This document shows positions 1 to 9,400 of a DNA stretch of 64,000 bases, piece by piece. The DNA is taken from contig NZ_RXFT01000007.1 of assembly GCF_003952165.1 (NCBI RefSeq), positions 283,758 to 347,757 of the forward strand, written 5' to 3'. Position 1 is the first letter of the stretch, and each line of letters opens with the position of its first letter. This DNA is from Variovorax guangxiensis. Lineage in GTDB: Bacteria > Pseudomonadota > Gammaproteobacteria > Burkholderiales > Burkholderiaceae_C. The translations under genes were made by a program, and so were the position numbers. Under the pieces are notes generated by a model. That model did no database searches and was not told where the DNA came from. It saw only the letters and a program-made list of their open reading frames with translations.

Positions 1-573
1 GCAGCCCACTGTGGGCGCTTTTACCCCATGGCGCGCAACGAACTGCTCGAGATGCATCCATGGTCCTTCGCCGTGGTCCGCGTCTCGCTCAACGTGATCG
101 CGAGTGGGGCGCCCTCTGAATGGGCGTTCGCGTATGCACTGCCGGCGAAGTACCTGCGCGCCCTCGCCATCCTGTTGCCGGACGCGCTTGATGACAAGCA
201 TGGAGAGGACTTCATTGTTGAGAGCGATCAGGACGGGAATGGGGTCATCTACACCAATGTCGAGGCGGCTACGCTGAGGTATGTCCGCTTGGTGGAGGAC
301 CCGACGAAGTTCACGCCCGGATTTACTTCTGCCTTGGCCAGGCTTTTGGCGTCGAAATTGGCTGGGCCCATATTGAAGGGCGCAACCGGCATGCAGGTGG
401 CGCAGGCTCAGCTGAAGATCTTCCTCGTTGAGCTGGCAAACGCCAAGACGCAGGATTCGAATTCTGGACAGCGAAGCAGCTACCGGACCCGGCTGTCGAG
501 CACCGAGCTCGCCAGGGGTGGTGTGCATGGTGGCTCGTGCGTTGACCAGTATGGATGGGTGCGCGGCGCATGA
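1..573 (+). CDS. Phage tail adaptor/tail tubular protein (T7 gp11-like), 5' end missing
   Basis: The reading frame is open from base 1, and the residues before the first ATG (base 28) already match the family: a Cys-Gly-Arg-Phe-Tyr-Pro stretch leads into Met-Ala-Arg-Asn-Glu-Leu-Leu and then His-Pro-Trp-Ser-Phe-Ala. That C..FYP..R.ELL..HPW.FA pattern is typical of the N-terminal part of podoviral tail tubular/adaptor proteins, which join portal to tail. I therefore treat the gene as cut by the window edge instead of starting at the ATG. It ends at 573 with its stop overlapping the next start (ATGA). The C-terminal 40 residues are Ser- and Gly-rich and not recognised. The assignment is by motif only. 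Confidence 0.72.
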   Translation, partial: AAHCGRFYPMARNELLEMHPWSFAVVRVSLNVIASGAPSEWAFAYALPAKYLRALAILLPDALDDKHGEDFIVESDQDGNGVIYTNVEAATLRYVRLVEDPTKFTPGFTSALARLLASKLAGPILKGATGMQVAQAQLKIFLVELANAKTQDSNSGQRSSYRTRLSSTELARGGVHGGSCVDQYGWVRGA

Positions 574-3188
574 GCAACAAGACCCTTTCAAGGTCGTTTG
601 CGGCGGGGGAAATCTCCCCGCTGCTGTATGCGCGTCTTGACCTGGACAAGTTCCAGACAGGCGTGGCGCTTGCGCTCAACATGGAGACTCTTCCTCAAGG
701 GCCGGCGCAGAATCGGTCCGGCTTCGGGTACGTGCTGGAAGCCAAGGACAGCAGCCGGCCGGTGGTGCTCCTGCCATTCAGCTACTCGACACAGCAGACG
801 TTCGTTCTGGAGTTTGGCCACAAGTACGTGCGCTTTCATGGGTTCGGTGGGACCCTTATGGAGCTTCCGGTCACACTGAATAACGTGACGAACGAGGCGA
901 ACCCCGTTTTCACAACGATCAGCGCGCATAACTACGCCGTAGGGGATTGGATACAGATCGGGTTTGCAGGCGGAATGCCTCTGCTGACAGGTCGATGGGC
1001 GAAGATTTCCTCTGTTCCTGCGGCCAACAAATTTACCCTGGTCGACCTCTTCGGGAATGCCATCAGCACGGTGGGCATGCCTCTGACAGAGGGCACTGGC
1101 AGCGTTTCTCGCGTATATGAAATCGCGACGCCGTATGACAGCGCTGACCTGGGCACCTTGCACTACGTCCAGTCGGCCGATGTCCTCACGCTGGTTAGCC
1201 CCCTCTATCTTCCGATGGAGCTGCGCCGCCTAGCCGCCACGAACTGGCAGCTGGTCAATATCCAGTTCGCAAGCTCTCTTTCGCCGCCACAGTCCAACGG
1301 CGCCATCCCTTCGGCGATCACGCACACCTACAGGGTTGTCCCCATCATGCAGTCGGCGCCCGGGCTGCCCTCTGCAGGAGCTTCGTGCAGCAACGATCTA
1401 ACGATCCCCGGCCGATTCAACGCCATCGGCTGGACCAGCGTTTCGGGTGCGATTGGCTACTACGTCTACAAGCTGCTCAGCGGCACATGGACTTTCATTG
1501 GGATCTCGATTTCCAGTCCGTCGTTCATCGACGATTCCAGCGTTGTCCCCAATCCATCGGTTCCGCAGTTCTCGGCTCCAGGGCCGACCACGACTGTGAC
1601 CGCCACGGCCGTTGCGCCGGCGAGCACTGGCGTGTCCGTGACGCCCACCGGTGGCGGTGCCATCTCATACAGCTACCGTGTCACGTCCGTGGCAGCGGAC
1701 GACAGCGAGGAATCGATCGCCTCGGGCACCGTGACCGTGAGCAACGACCTGAATGTTGCGGGCAACTTCAACACGATTCAGTGGCCGGCCGTGCCCGGAG
1801 TGACGAACTACAACGTCTATCGCTCGCTCAACGGCATCTACGGCTTCATTGGACGGGCGGGTTCTGACTGCACGTTCGTGGACCGAAACATTGCGCCAGA
1901 CGCCAGAACAACGCCTCCGATTCAGGTGAACCCATTCCTTGGGGCCGGGAACTACCCCCAAGCAGTCACCTATCACCAGCAGCGCCGTGCATTCGGTGGC
2001 ACGCTGAACGCGCCACAGACCGTATGGATGACGCGCTCGGGAACCGAAAAGAACATCGGCTACAGCGAGCCTTCGCGCGACGACGACAGCGTGATCTTCC
2101 GCCTGGTGGCACGCGAGGCGAATACCGTCCGCCACATGGTCCCAATGGGGGAACTCATCCTGCTGACCTCGGGTGGCGAGTGGCAGGCCTCTTCGTCGGA
2201 CACTGGCGCTCTCACGCCGTCGAGTGTGAGCGTGAAGCCCCAGGGGTATAGCGGCGCGTCGAATGTCCAGCCTGTCGTCACCGACCGAACCATCCTGTTC
2301 GCTCAGGACCGCGGCGGCGCGATTCGCGAATTGGAGTTCAGCTGGCAGCAGCAGGGCTACCAGACGAGCAACGTCTCGATCATTGCTCACCACCTGTTCG
2401 ACTACTACACGGTGGTTCAGATGGCGTTCACGCGCTCGCCAATACCATCCCTCTGGTCGGTGCGAAGCGATGGTGTCTTGCTGGGCATGACCTACGTTCC
2501 TCAGCAGGAGATCAAGGCCTGGCACCAGCACACGACAGACGGCGCATTCGAGTCTGTGTGCGTCGTGGCTGAAGGCGATGAGGATGTGGTCTACGCCGTC
2601 GTGCGCCGGCAGATTCTGGGCATCACCAAGCGCTACGTAGAACGCAAGCACACGCGCCGATTCGACACGCCGGCCGATCAGTTCTTTGTGGACTCGGGGC
2701 TTTCGTATGTCGGCCCGGAGGTGTCCGCAGTGGGAGGCCTCTACCACCTTGAGGGGAAGACGGTATCCATCTTGGCGGACGGCGGAGTTTCGCCGCCTCA
2801 GGTTGTTGTCAATGGCTCTGTGAAATTGGATGCACCTGCGAGCAAGGTGCAGGTTGGGCTGCCCTATGTCTCGCGGCTGCAGGGGCTGCCGCTCTCCATC
2901 TCGACGATGCAGGCCTTGGGGCAAGGCACCGTCAAGAACATCAACAAGGCCTATCTCCGGGTTTACTACTCAAGCGGGTTCAAGGCCGGACCAAGCTTCG
3001 ATAAGCTGCGCCAGTTTCCTACGCGCTCGTCAGAGCCGTATGGCTCTCCGCCGGAGCTGGTGACAGGCGAAGTGCCGCTGACCATCGACCCTCAATGGCA
3101 GAGCGATGGCACATGGTGCATTGAGCAAAGCGACCCCGTGTCGCTGACGCTATTGGGGCTCACCCTGGACGTGACGACGGGATCATGA
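570..3188 (+). CDS. Phage tail nozzle-like structural protein with FCCH-like and two Fn3-like domains
   Basis: An 872-residue virion protein beginning MSNKTLSRSFAAGEISP, a start shared by many phage tail proteins placed after the tail adaptor gene. I chose ATG 570, which overlaps the previous stop by four bases, over the in-frame ATG 15 bases upstream. Residues about 103-168 form an FCCH-like beta module (key stretch AHNYAVGDWIQI). Residues about 250-335 and 365-445 are two similar fibronectin-type-III-like modules (WTSVSGAIGYYVYK and WPAVPGVTNYNVYR). The rest is beta-rich without catalytic motifs. By position and size it should be the tail tube/nozzle equivalent of T7 gp12 or P22 gp10; this is inferred from synteny, as sequence identity to those is not evident. 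Codon use is less GC-rich than the host genes. Confidence 0.7.
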   Translation: MSNKTLSRSFAAGEISPLLYARLDLDKFQTGVALALNMETLPQGPAQNRSGFGYVLEAKDSSRPVVLLPFSYSTQQTFVLEFGHKYVRFHGFGGTLMELPVTLNNVTNEANPVFTTISAHNYAVGDWIQIGFAGGMPLLTGRWAKISSVPAANKFTLVDLFGNAISTVGMPLTEGTGSVSRVYEIATPYDSADLGTLHYVQSADVLTLVSPLYLPMELRRLAATNWQLVNIQFASSLSPPQSNGAIPSAITHTYRVVPIMQSAPGLPSAGASCSNDLTIPGRFNAIGWTSVSGAIGYYVYKLLSGTWTFIGISISSPSFIDDSSVVPNPSVPQFSAPGPTTTVTATAVAPASTGVSVTPTGGGAISYSYRVTSVAADDSEESIASGTVTVSNDLNVAGNFNTIQWPAVPGVTNYNVYRSLNGIYGFIGRAGSDCTFVDRNIAPDARTTPPIQVNPFLGAGNYPQAVTYHQQRRAFGGTLNAPQTVWMTRSGTEKNIGYSEPSRDDDSVIFRLVAREANTVRHMVPMGELILLTSGGEWQASSSDTGALTPSSVSVKPQGYSGASNVQPVVTDRTILFAQDRGGAIRELEFSWQQQGYQTSNVSIIAHHLFDYYTVVQMAFTRSPIPSLWSVRSDGVLLGMTYVPQQEIKAWHQHTTDGAFESVCVVAEGDEDVVYAVVRRQILGITKRYVERKHTRRFDTPADQFFVDSGLSYVGPEVSAVGGLYHLEGKTVSILADGGVSPPQVVVNGSVKLDAPASKVQVGLPYVSRLQGLPLSISTMQALGQGTVKNINKAYLRVYYSSGFKAGPSFDKLRQFPTRSSEPYGSPPELVTGEVPLTIDPQWQSDGTWCIEQSDPVSLTLLGLTLDVTTGS

Positions 3189-3652
3189 TCATCCGCCCCG
3201 CCACTGTTGACGACCTCGAAAAGCTCATTGCTATGGGGCAGGCCCTGCACGACGAGAGCCCGCGCTACCAGGGCATGGCGTTCAAGCCGGCCAAGCTGCG
3301 GGCGCTGTTCGAACACCTCAAGGGTTCGGTGCTCGCGCCAGGGGGGTGCGTGTTCGTCGCCGAGCGCGAAGGCGAAATCGTCGGCATGACCGTTGGGCTG
3401 ATCGTCGAGCGCTGGTTTAGCGATGAGCGATTCCTGACCGACCTCACGCTGTACGTGAAGCCGGAGCACCGCCGCGGCACGACCTTCATGCGGCTGGTGC
3501 GCGCGCTGGAAGCGTGGGCCAAGGCGGAAGGTATCGCCGACATGGCATTGGGTGTCAGTACCGAGATTCACGCCGAGCGCACCGTAGAAGCCTACGAGGC
3601 GATGGGCTACCGACTGGCCGGCTACACGATGGTGAAACGACATGGGAATTGA
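3185..3652 (+). CDS. Phage-encoded GNAT N-acetyltransferase
   Basis: A 155-residue single-domain acetyltransferase of the Gcn5-related family. The N-terminus MIIRPATVDDLEKLIAMG is the usual GNAT beta1-alpha1, the middle GEIVGMTVGLIVERWF is the strand pair before the acetyl-CoA site, and EHRRGTTFMRLVRALEAWA is the pyrophosphate-binding loop and helix in the variant form seen in phage GNATs. Start and previous stop overlap as ATGA. The gene sits inside the virion-protein operon, so its product is made late in infection. The substrate cannot be told from sequence; modification of a host or virion protein is possible but unproven. Confidence 0.85.
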   Translation: MIIRPATVDDLEKLIAMGQALHDESPRYQGMAFKPAKLRALFEHLKGSVLAPGGCVFVAEREGEIVGMTVGLIVERWFSDERFLTDLTLYVKPEHRRGTTFMRLVRALEAWAKAEGIADMALGVSTEIHAERTVEAYEAMGYRLAGYTMVKRHGN

Positions 3653-4190
3653 AACCTCTACTGGCACGACCGGCGGTTCTGGCCTCTCCGGCGGCCTCCT
3701 CACTTCGGCATTTGGGGCGGGGATGTCCGCCACGAGCGCCTACACGCAGGCGAAGAACCAGCAGGCGGCGCTGCAGGCCGAAGCGCAGGTTGCAGAAAAC
3801 AATGCAACCATTGCCGGCTGGCAGGCTGATGACGCTCTGGCCAGAGGTGAAATCGCGGCCAATCAGGCGCTATTGAAGGGGGCGCAGGTCAAGGGCTCAC
3901 AACGCGCTGCTTTCGCGGCAAATGGTGTCGACCTGTCCGTAGGGTCAGCGCAGAACATTCTGAACGACACCGACTACCTGACCTTGGTGGATGCGGCCCA
4001 GCTGCGTGACAACGCCGCGCGCGAGGCGTGGGGCTATCGCCAGCAGGCCCGCCAGTACAACGACCGGGCAACGGCCGCGCGCAACGGCGCGGGCAGCATC
4101 AGCCCTTGGCTTGCTGCCGGCACGTCGCTGCTCGGCAGCGCCACGAGCGTCGCAAGCCGGTGGTATCAGGCCAGCGCGCGGGGAGGCTGA
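3642..4190 (+). CDS. Internal virion protein, T7 gp14-like
   Basis: A 182-residue protein overlapping the preceding gene by 11 bases. It opens with a Gly/Ser/Ala-rich hydrophobic segment (about residues 10-30) and continues as a long Ala/Gln-rich helix with the pattern QRAAFAANGVDLSVGSA followed by DAAQLRDNAAREAWGYR. This layout is found in small phage proteins placed just before the large ejection proteins and assigned to the internal core that is pushed into the cell envelope on infection. The gp14-like label rests on gene order and on the hydrophobic N-terminus plus helical body, not on strong identity. Confidence 0.65.
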   Translation: MGIETSTGTTGGSGLSGGLLTSAFGAGMSATSAYTQAKNQQAALQAEAQVAENNATIAGWQADDALARGEIAANQALLKGAQVKGSQRAAFAANGVDLSVGSAQNILNDTDYLTLVDAAQLRDNAAREAWGYRQQARQYNDRATAARNGAGSISPWLAAGTSLLGSATSVASRWYQASARGG

Positions 4191-4192
4191 CC

Positions 4193-6460
4193 ATGGCAAC
4201 TGTGCCGAGACTCACCGCCCCCAGCGTTTCGCCCACCGCGGCGCCCGACTTCCGCCAGCAGAACCCGGTCAACGCCGACCTGCTGAACACGGGCGCGCGC
4301 CAGACCCAGCAGATGGGCGACCAGCTCGTGCGCCTCGGCGGCGAGATGGAGGCCATGCGCAAGCAGGCCCTCGACCAGGCCAACGCCGTGCGCGTTGACG
4401 ACGCCCTCAACCAGGCCACCGAGGCTGCGCTGCGCCTGCAGCACGACCCGAACGAGGGGTACACCAGCCAGAAGGGCTATGCCGCACTCAACCGCGAGAG
4501 TGGGATGCCTCTGGCCGACGAGTACACGGGCAAGCTGGACGCCACGATCAGCAACATCTCCAGCACGCTCGGCAACGACCGCCAGCGGCAGATGTTCCAG
4601 ATGCGCGCGAACAACATCCGCACGCAGTTCCTGGGCTCGGCCCTGCAGTACGAGAGCAAGGAGCAGAACGAGTACACGATCAGCGTTCGTGATGGCACGG
4701 TGAAGAACGCCGCCAACGCCCTGGTCCTGAACTACACCGACCCCGAGAACGTGAAATTGCAGGAAGACCGCATCCGTGCGGCGATTCTTGGCGCGCAGGA
4801 CCCGGACACCAAGACCTTCATCCCAGGTTCTGCACAGCTGGCCGGCAAGTCCGCCACCTGGGCGCAGGAAAAGGCGGCCGAGGCAATCAGCGGCGCGCAC
4901 CTGGGCGCCATCAAGGCCGCGCTCGACAAGGGCGACGTGAATGCCGCCATGGCCTACCGCAAGCGCTATGGCGACCGGATGACGGCCAGCGACATGATCC
5001 AGATCGACGGAACGCTGCAGCGCGACTACGACGTGCGCACGGGCGCGGCCGTGGCTTCGCAGATCGTGACGGGCACGCGCTCGACGGTGGACCCCACGAG
5101 CTTCGACCGGCTGACGAACATCATCCAGGGGATCGAGAGCCGCGGCCGCGCATTCGGCGCCGACGGCAAGCTGCTGCAAGGCCCCATGACCCGATCGGGC
5201 GAGCGCGCCCAGGGCGACATGCAGGTGATGCCGTCGACGGCGAAGGACCCGGGCTACGGCATCCGGCCGGCCGACATGAGCGGCACCCCTGAACAGCAGG
5301 CGGCCGAACTGCGACGCGTGGGCCAGCAGAAGCTGGCGGCGCTCGTGAAGCTGTACGACGGCGACATCGCCAAGGCCAGCGCCGCGTACAACTGGGGCGA
5401 GGGCAACGTGGACAAGGCAGTCAAGGCTGCGCAGGCGAACGCCGGCAAGGGCGAGCGCGTCGCTCCCGATGCATGGCTGGCCAGCGCGCCGGCCGAGACG
5501 CGCAACTACGTGGCCAGCGTGCTGCGGCAGATGAACGCGCCGGATGGTGGCGTGCCGCCGCGCCCGACGCTCGACCAGCTGCACCAGGCCGCGCGCGAGC
5601 GCCTGGGCCCGAACGCGAGTCCGCTGGCGGTCAAGACGGCCATCGACCAGGTGACACAGCAGTTCGAAGACCAGTCGAAGGCGCTGGCCCAGCGCAAGGA
5701 TGAAGTCGTCACCTCGGCCATGCAGGAACTGGTGAAGAACGGTGGTCGGTTCAGCGAGCTGTCCGCCGGCACGCGCGCCGCGCTGACTCGCTATGCCGCG
5801 GACAATCTCGACGACGTGATGAGCTTCGGCAAGAAGATGGCGCTCGGAGACGACACCACCGACGACCGCCTGTATCTGCGCTTGACCACGAACCCGCAGC
5901 TGATGGCGAACATGACGGACGCACAGTTCTTTCAGCTGCGCAACGGTCTGTCCAAGGCCGACTTTGACCACTTCGCCCAGAAGCGCGCCGACATCCTCAG
6001 CGGGAAGAGCAGCCAGAGTCCGGGCGAGCTCAACGACAGCGCGATCAACCGGGTGGCAAACCAGCGGCTGCAAGGTCTTGGCATTGCGACCGGAAACCTC
6101 AAGCCAGGCTCTGCGGAAGAGCTGCGGGTTGGCGCGATTCGCCGGTTCATAGACTCGAGCATCATCGATGCACAACGCCAGGCCGGCAAGAAGTTCAACG
6201 ACGCCGAGACGCAGGCCCACATCGACGGCCTGTTCGCCAAGAACGTCACTTTCCGCCGCACGTTCCTGGGCTTCGGCACCGGCACCACGGGCCAGCAGAT
6301 GCTGTCCATGAAGGTCGGTGACATCCCGAGCGACCAGGCCGACGCCATCAAGAAGGCATTCAAGGCCCGCGGCAACTCCAACCCCACGGACGCCGACATC
6401 CTCGGCGCCTACTTCGCTTCGCATGCCGGCGCCAAGGGCGGCGCACAAGGATCGTACTGA
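4193..6460 (+). CDS. Virion-associated lytic transglycosylase (internal ejection protein)
   Basis: A 755-residue protein. ATG 4193 follows the previous stop by two bases and has GGAGG just upstream, so I prefer it over the long upstream extension of the frame. Residues 1-290 are mainly helical and Gln/Ala-rich. Residues about 305-410 form an SLT-type transglycosylase domain: IIQGIESRGRA with candidate catalytic Glu315, then GDMQVMPSTAKDPGYGI and AYNWGEGNVDKAV, matching the GxxQxMP and AYNAG signatures of the family. The remaining 340 residues are unassigned helices. Such proteins are packaged in the head or tail and locally open peptidoglycan for DNA entry. It precedes the giant virion protein, as gp15/gp16 genes do in T7-like phages. 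Confidence 0.8.
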   Translation: MATVPRLTAPSVSPTAAPDFRQQNPVNADLLNTGARQTQQMGDQLVRLGGEMEAMRKQALDQANAVRVDDALNQATEAALRLQHDPNEGYTSQKGYAALNRESGMPLADEYTGKLDATISNISSTLGNDRQRQMFQMRANNIRTQFLGSALQYESKEQNEYTISVRDGTVKNAANALVLNYTDPENVKLQEDRIRAAILGAQDPDTKTFIPGSAQLAGKSATWAQEKAAEAISGAHLGAIKAALDKGDVNAAMAYRKRYGDRMTASDMIQIDGTLQRDYDVRTGAAVASQIVTGTRSTVDPTSFDRLTNIIQGIESRGRAFGADGKLLQGPMTRSGERAQGDMQVMPSTAKDPGYGIRPADMSGTPEQQAAELRRVGQQKLAALVKLYDGDIAKASAAYNWGEGNVDKAVKAAQANAGKGERVAPDAWLASAPAETRNYVASVLRQMNAPDGGVPPRPTLDQLHQAARERLGPNASPLAVKTAIDQVTQQFEDQSKALAQRKDEVVTSAMQELVKNGGRFSELSAGTRAALTRYAADNLDDVMSFGKKMALGDDTTDDRLYLRLTTNPQLMANMTDAQFFQLRNGLSKADFDHFAQKRADILSGKSSQSPGELNDSAINRVANQRLQGLGIATGNLKPGSAEELRVGAIRRFIDSSIIDAQRQAGKKFNDAETQAHIDGLFAKNVTFRRTFLGFGTGTTGQQMLSMKVGDIPSDQADAIKKAFKARGNSNPTDADILGAYFASHAGAKGGAQGSY

Positions 6461-9400
6461 TGGCCGACAACTTCGACGCTGCGGCAGCGGTGGACCGCTA
6501 TCTGAGCGGGGCCGCGCCCACGCCTGAAACCACTCTGCGCGCCAGCCTGCAGGATGCGGTGGGCCAGAACCCCGACCAGGCGGCCGACTGGCGCCGCACG
6601 GCCGCCACCATCGGCGTTCCGATCGACACCGCGCAGGCGTTGCCCGACTGGGCGAAGCAGCAGAAGGCGCTGGCCGGCATCGACACGAGCGCGCTGGCCG
6701 CCATGAACCCGGTGACGACTTCGTTCCTGTCCGACCCGACGAACGCGGCCATCGCGCATGACGACACCGAGAACATGGGGCTGATCGAGACGCTGGCGAA
6801 CAGCTTCCGCCGCGGCGTGCCGGGCCTGCAGCAGGTGCTGAGCGCCACTGCCTTGCGCTCCAACGTCGGCGCGCTGGAGCAGTTCGACGCCATCGCGGCT
6901 CGAATCGACGCTGGCGAGAAGCCGACCAGCATCCGCGCCGCCGATGACCCGATGGGCGTGGCTTTCATGACGCCCGAGCAGCGCGCCAAGTTCCGCGCCA
7001 GCATCACCACGCCGATCGGCGGAAACATCGCCTCCGTGGTGCAGACCCAGAAGGAGCGGCAGGCCATCCCGTCGCCAGCAGTGGTCGACCAGGTAATGAA
7101 GGCCGAAACCTTCAAGCAGGCTATCAGCGCCTTCATGACCGATCCCGTGAAGTTCATCGCGAGCATCGGCCCGGAAAGCATGGTGACGAACGCGCCCGGC
7201 CTGGTGGCGGCGATCCCGGCAGGCATGACCGGCGGCCCGGCGGCGGCGGCCGCAACCCTGGGCACTGGCTCCTTCATCACCGACTACGGCAGCACCATCG
7301 TGGAGGCGCTGACCAAGGCGGGCGTCGACGTCACGAAGCCGGAGCAGGTGCAGGCGGCAGTTGCCGATCCGGCGATCATGAACAGCGTGATCTCGCAGGC
7401 TATCGCGCATGCGGCCGTGGTGGGAACGTTCGACGCTCTGAGCGGTGGCGTGGCGTCGAAACTGGCGCTGCCGAAGGGCGTGGCTACGAAACTGGCCCTG
7501 AAGCCGGTGACGCGCGAGTTGGCCAACGTCGCGGCCCAGGTGCCGATCCAGGGCGCGCTGGGCGCGGCCGGCGAGGCGGGCGGGGAGATCGCCGCCGGCC
7601 AGAAGCTCGATCCTGGCAACATCCTGGCCGAGTTCGTCGGCGAGGCTTTCACCGCGCCGGCCGAGATCGCCAGCATCGCCACCACGCAGGTGCGCGAGCG
7701 CATCGCCGAGGGCCGCGCGGCGGAAGCGGCGGCGGCGCGCATCGAAACGCTCACGAAGCTGGTGGAGGCGAGCAAGCTGCGCGAGCGCGACCCCGAGACG
7801 TTCAAGGCGTTCGTCGACCAGGTGGCCGAGGGCGGCGATACGCCCAGCGAGCTCTACATCAATGCCGAGGCACTGGCGAACACGCTGAACCAGTCGGGCA
7901 TCACCATGACCGAGCTGCAGGCGCTGGCGCCGAGCGTAGCGACGCAGATGCAGGCCGAGAACTTCGTGCCTGGCGCCGATCTGCGCATCCCGGTGTCTGA
8001 GCTGTTGGCCGCGCCGAGCGAGATCTCCGCCACGCTGGTTGATCACCTGCGCACCAGCCCGGAGGCAATGAGCCGCGCTGAGGCGGGCGAGTTCCTGAAG
8101 GCCCAGGGAGAGGCGATCCGCACCGAAGTGGAGGCGGCGCTGTCCAAGCGCGAGGAGCGGGATGCGTTCCAGGCCAGCGTGAACCTGGCGCGCGACCATT
8201 TCAAGGCGGAGCTCGACCTCGCCGGCCGCTTCCGGCCCGAGGTGAACGAGGCTTATGCCCAGATGTTGGGCAACTTCTATGCCACCCAGGCGCAGCGCGC
8301 GGGCATGGCGCTGCCCGAGTTCATGCAGAAGTACCAGTTGCAGGTGACGGGGAAGACGCCGGCACGTGGGCAGACGCTGGAGCAGGGCGCCTCGACCATC
8401 ATCGGTCGCGAAGACTTTCTGGCGATGCCGGCCGACGCCAACGGCGCCAGGAGCATGGACGACTTCTCCGACCAGACCGTGGCACGCGTCGAGAAGGCAA
8501 TTTCCGCCGGCCAAACAGTCACTCTCTACGCGGACGGCAAGCCTCAGAACATCGTTGCCGTCTCGCGGGGGATGATGCAGGACGACAAAGGGCAGCGCTG
8601 GGGGTTGCTGATGCTGGCCTCGGATACGAACGGCAGCAACCGCATCGAACTCGGCGCGGCGCCGTCGTCAAGTTCTGCGACTGTCGGTCGAGCCAGCGCG
8701 CCAACGGCGCCGGTTGCGCGCCATCCACGCGCCACGCTCTCCTTCGGCGAAGACATCACCCAGGCGCCGAGCGTGATCGCGCTGCTTGAGGGCGCGGATT
8801 TGAGTTCCTTCCTGCACGAGAGCGGGCACTTCTTCCTGGAGGTACAGGCCGATCTGGCCGCGCGTATCCAGGGCAAGATCGCCGATGGCGACACGGTGAC
8901 GGCAGGCGAGCGGCAGGTGGTGGACGACATGAACACCGCGCTGAAATCGTTCGGCATCGAGGGATCGCCCACCGAAACCCCGCTGGCCCAGTGGCAGAAC
9001 ATGACGCTGGAGGAGAAGCGCGACCACCACGAGGCCTTCGCGCGCAGCTTCGAGCAGTACGCCATGGAGGGGAAGGCGCCGAGTCAGGCGCTGGCCGGCG
9101 TGTTCCAGCGCTTCCGCGCCTGGCTGGTGTCGGTCTACAAGACCCTGGCCAGCCTGAACGTCAAGCTGACAGACGATGTGCGGGCGGTTATGAACCGCAT
9201 GCTGGCGACCGATGAGGCGATCCAGCAGGCGCAGGACGCGCGCAACATGGGGCCGCTGTTCGAATCGGCTGAGCGTGCCGGCATGACGCCGGAGGAGTAC
9301 GCCGACTATCAGGCTCTGGGGCAGCGCGCCACCGACACGGCCGACGCCGAGTTGAGCCAGCGCCTACTGAAGGACATGAAGTGGATGAGCGGCGCGCGCG

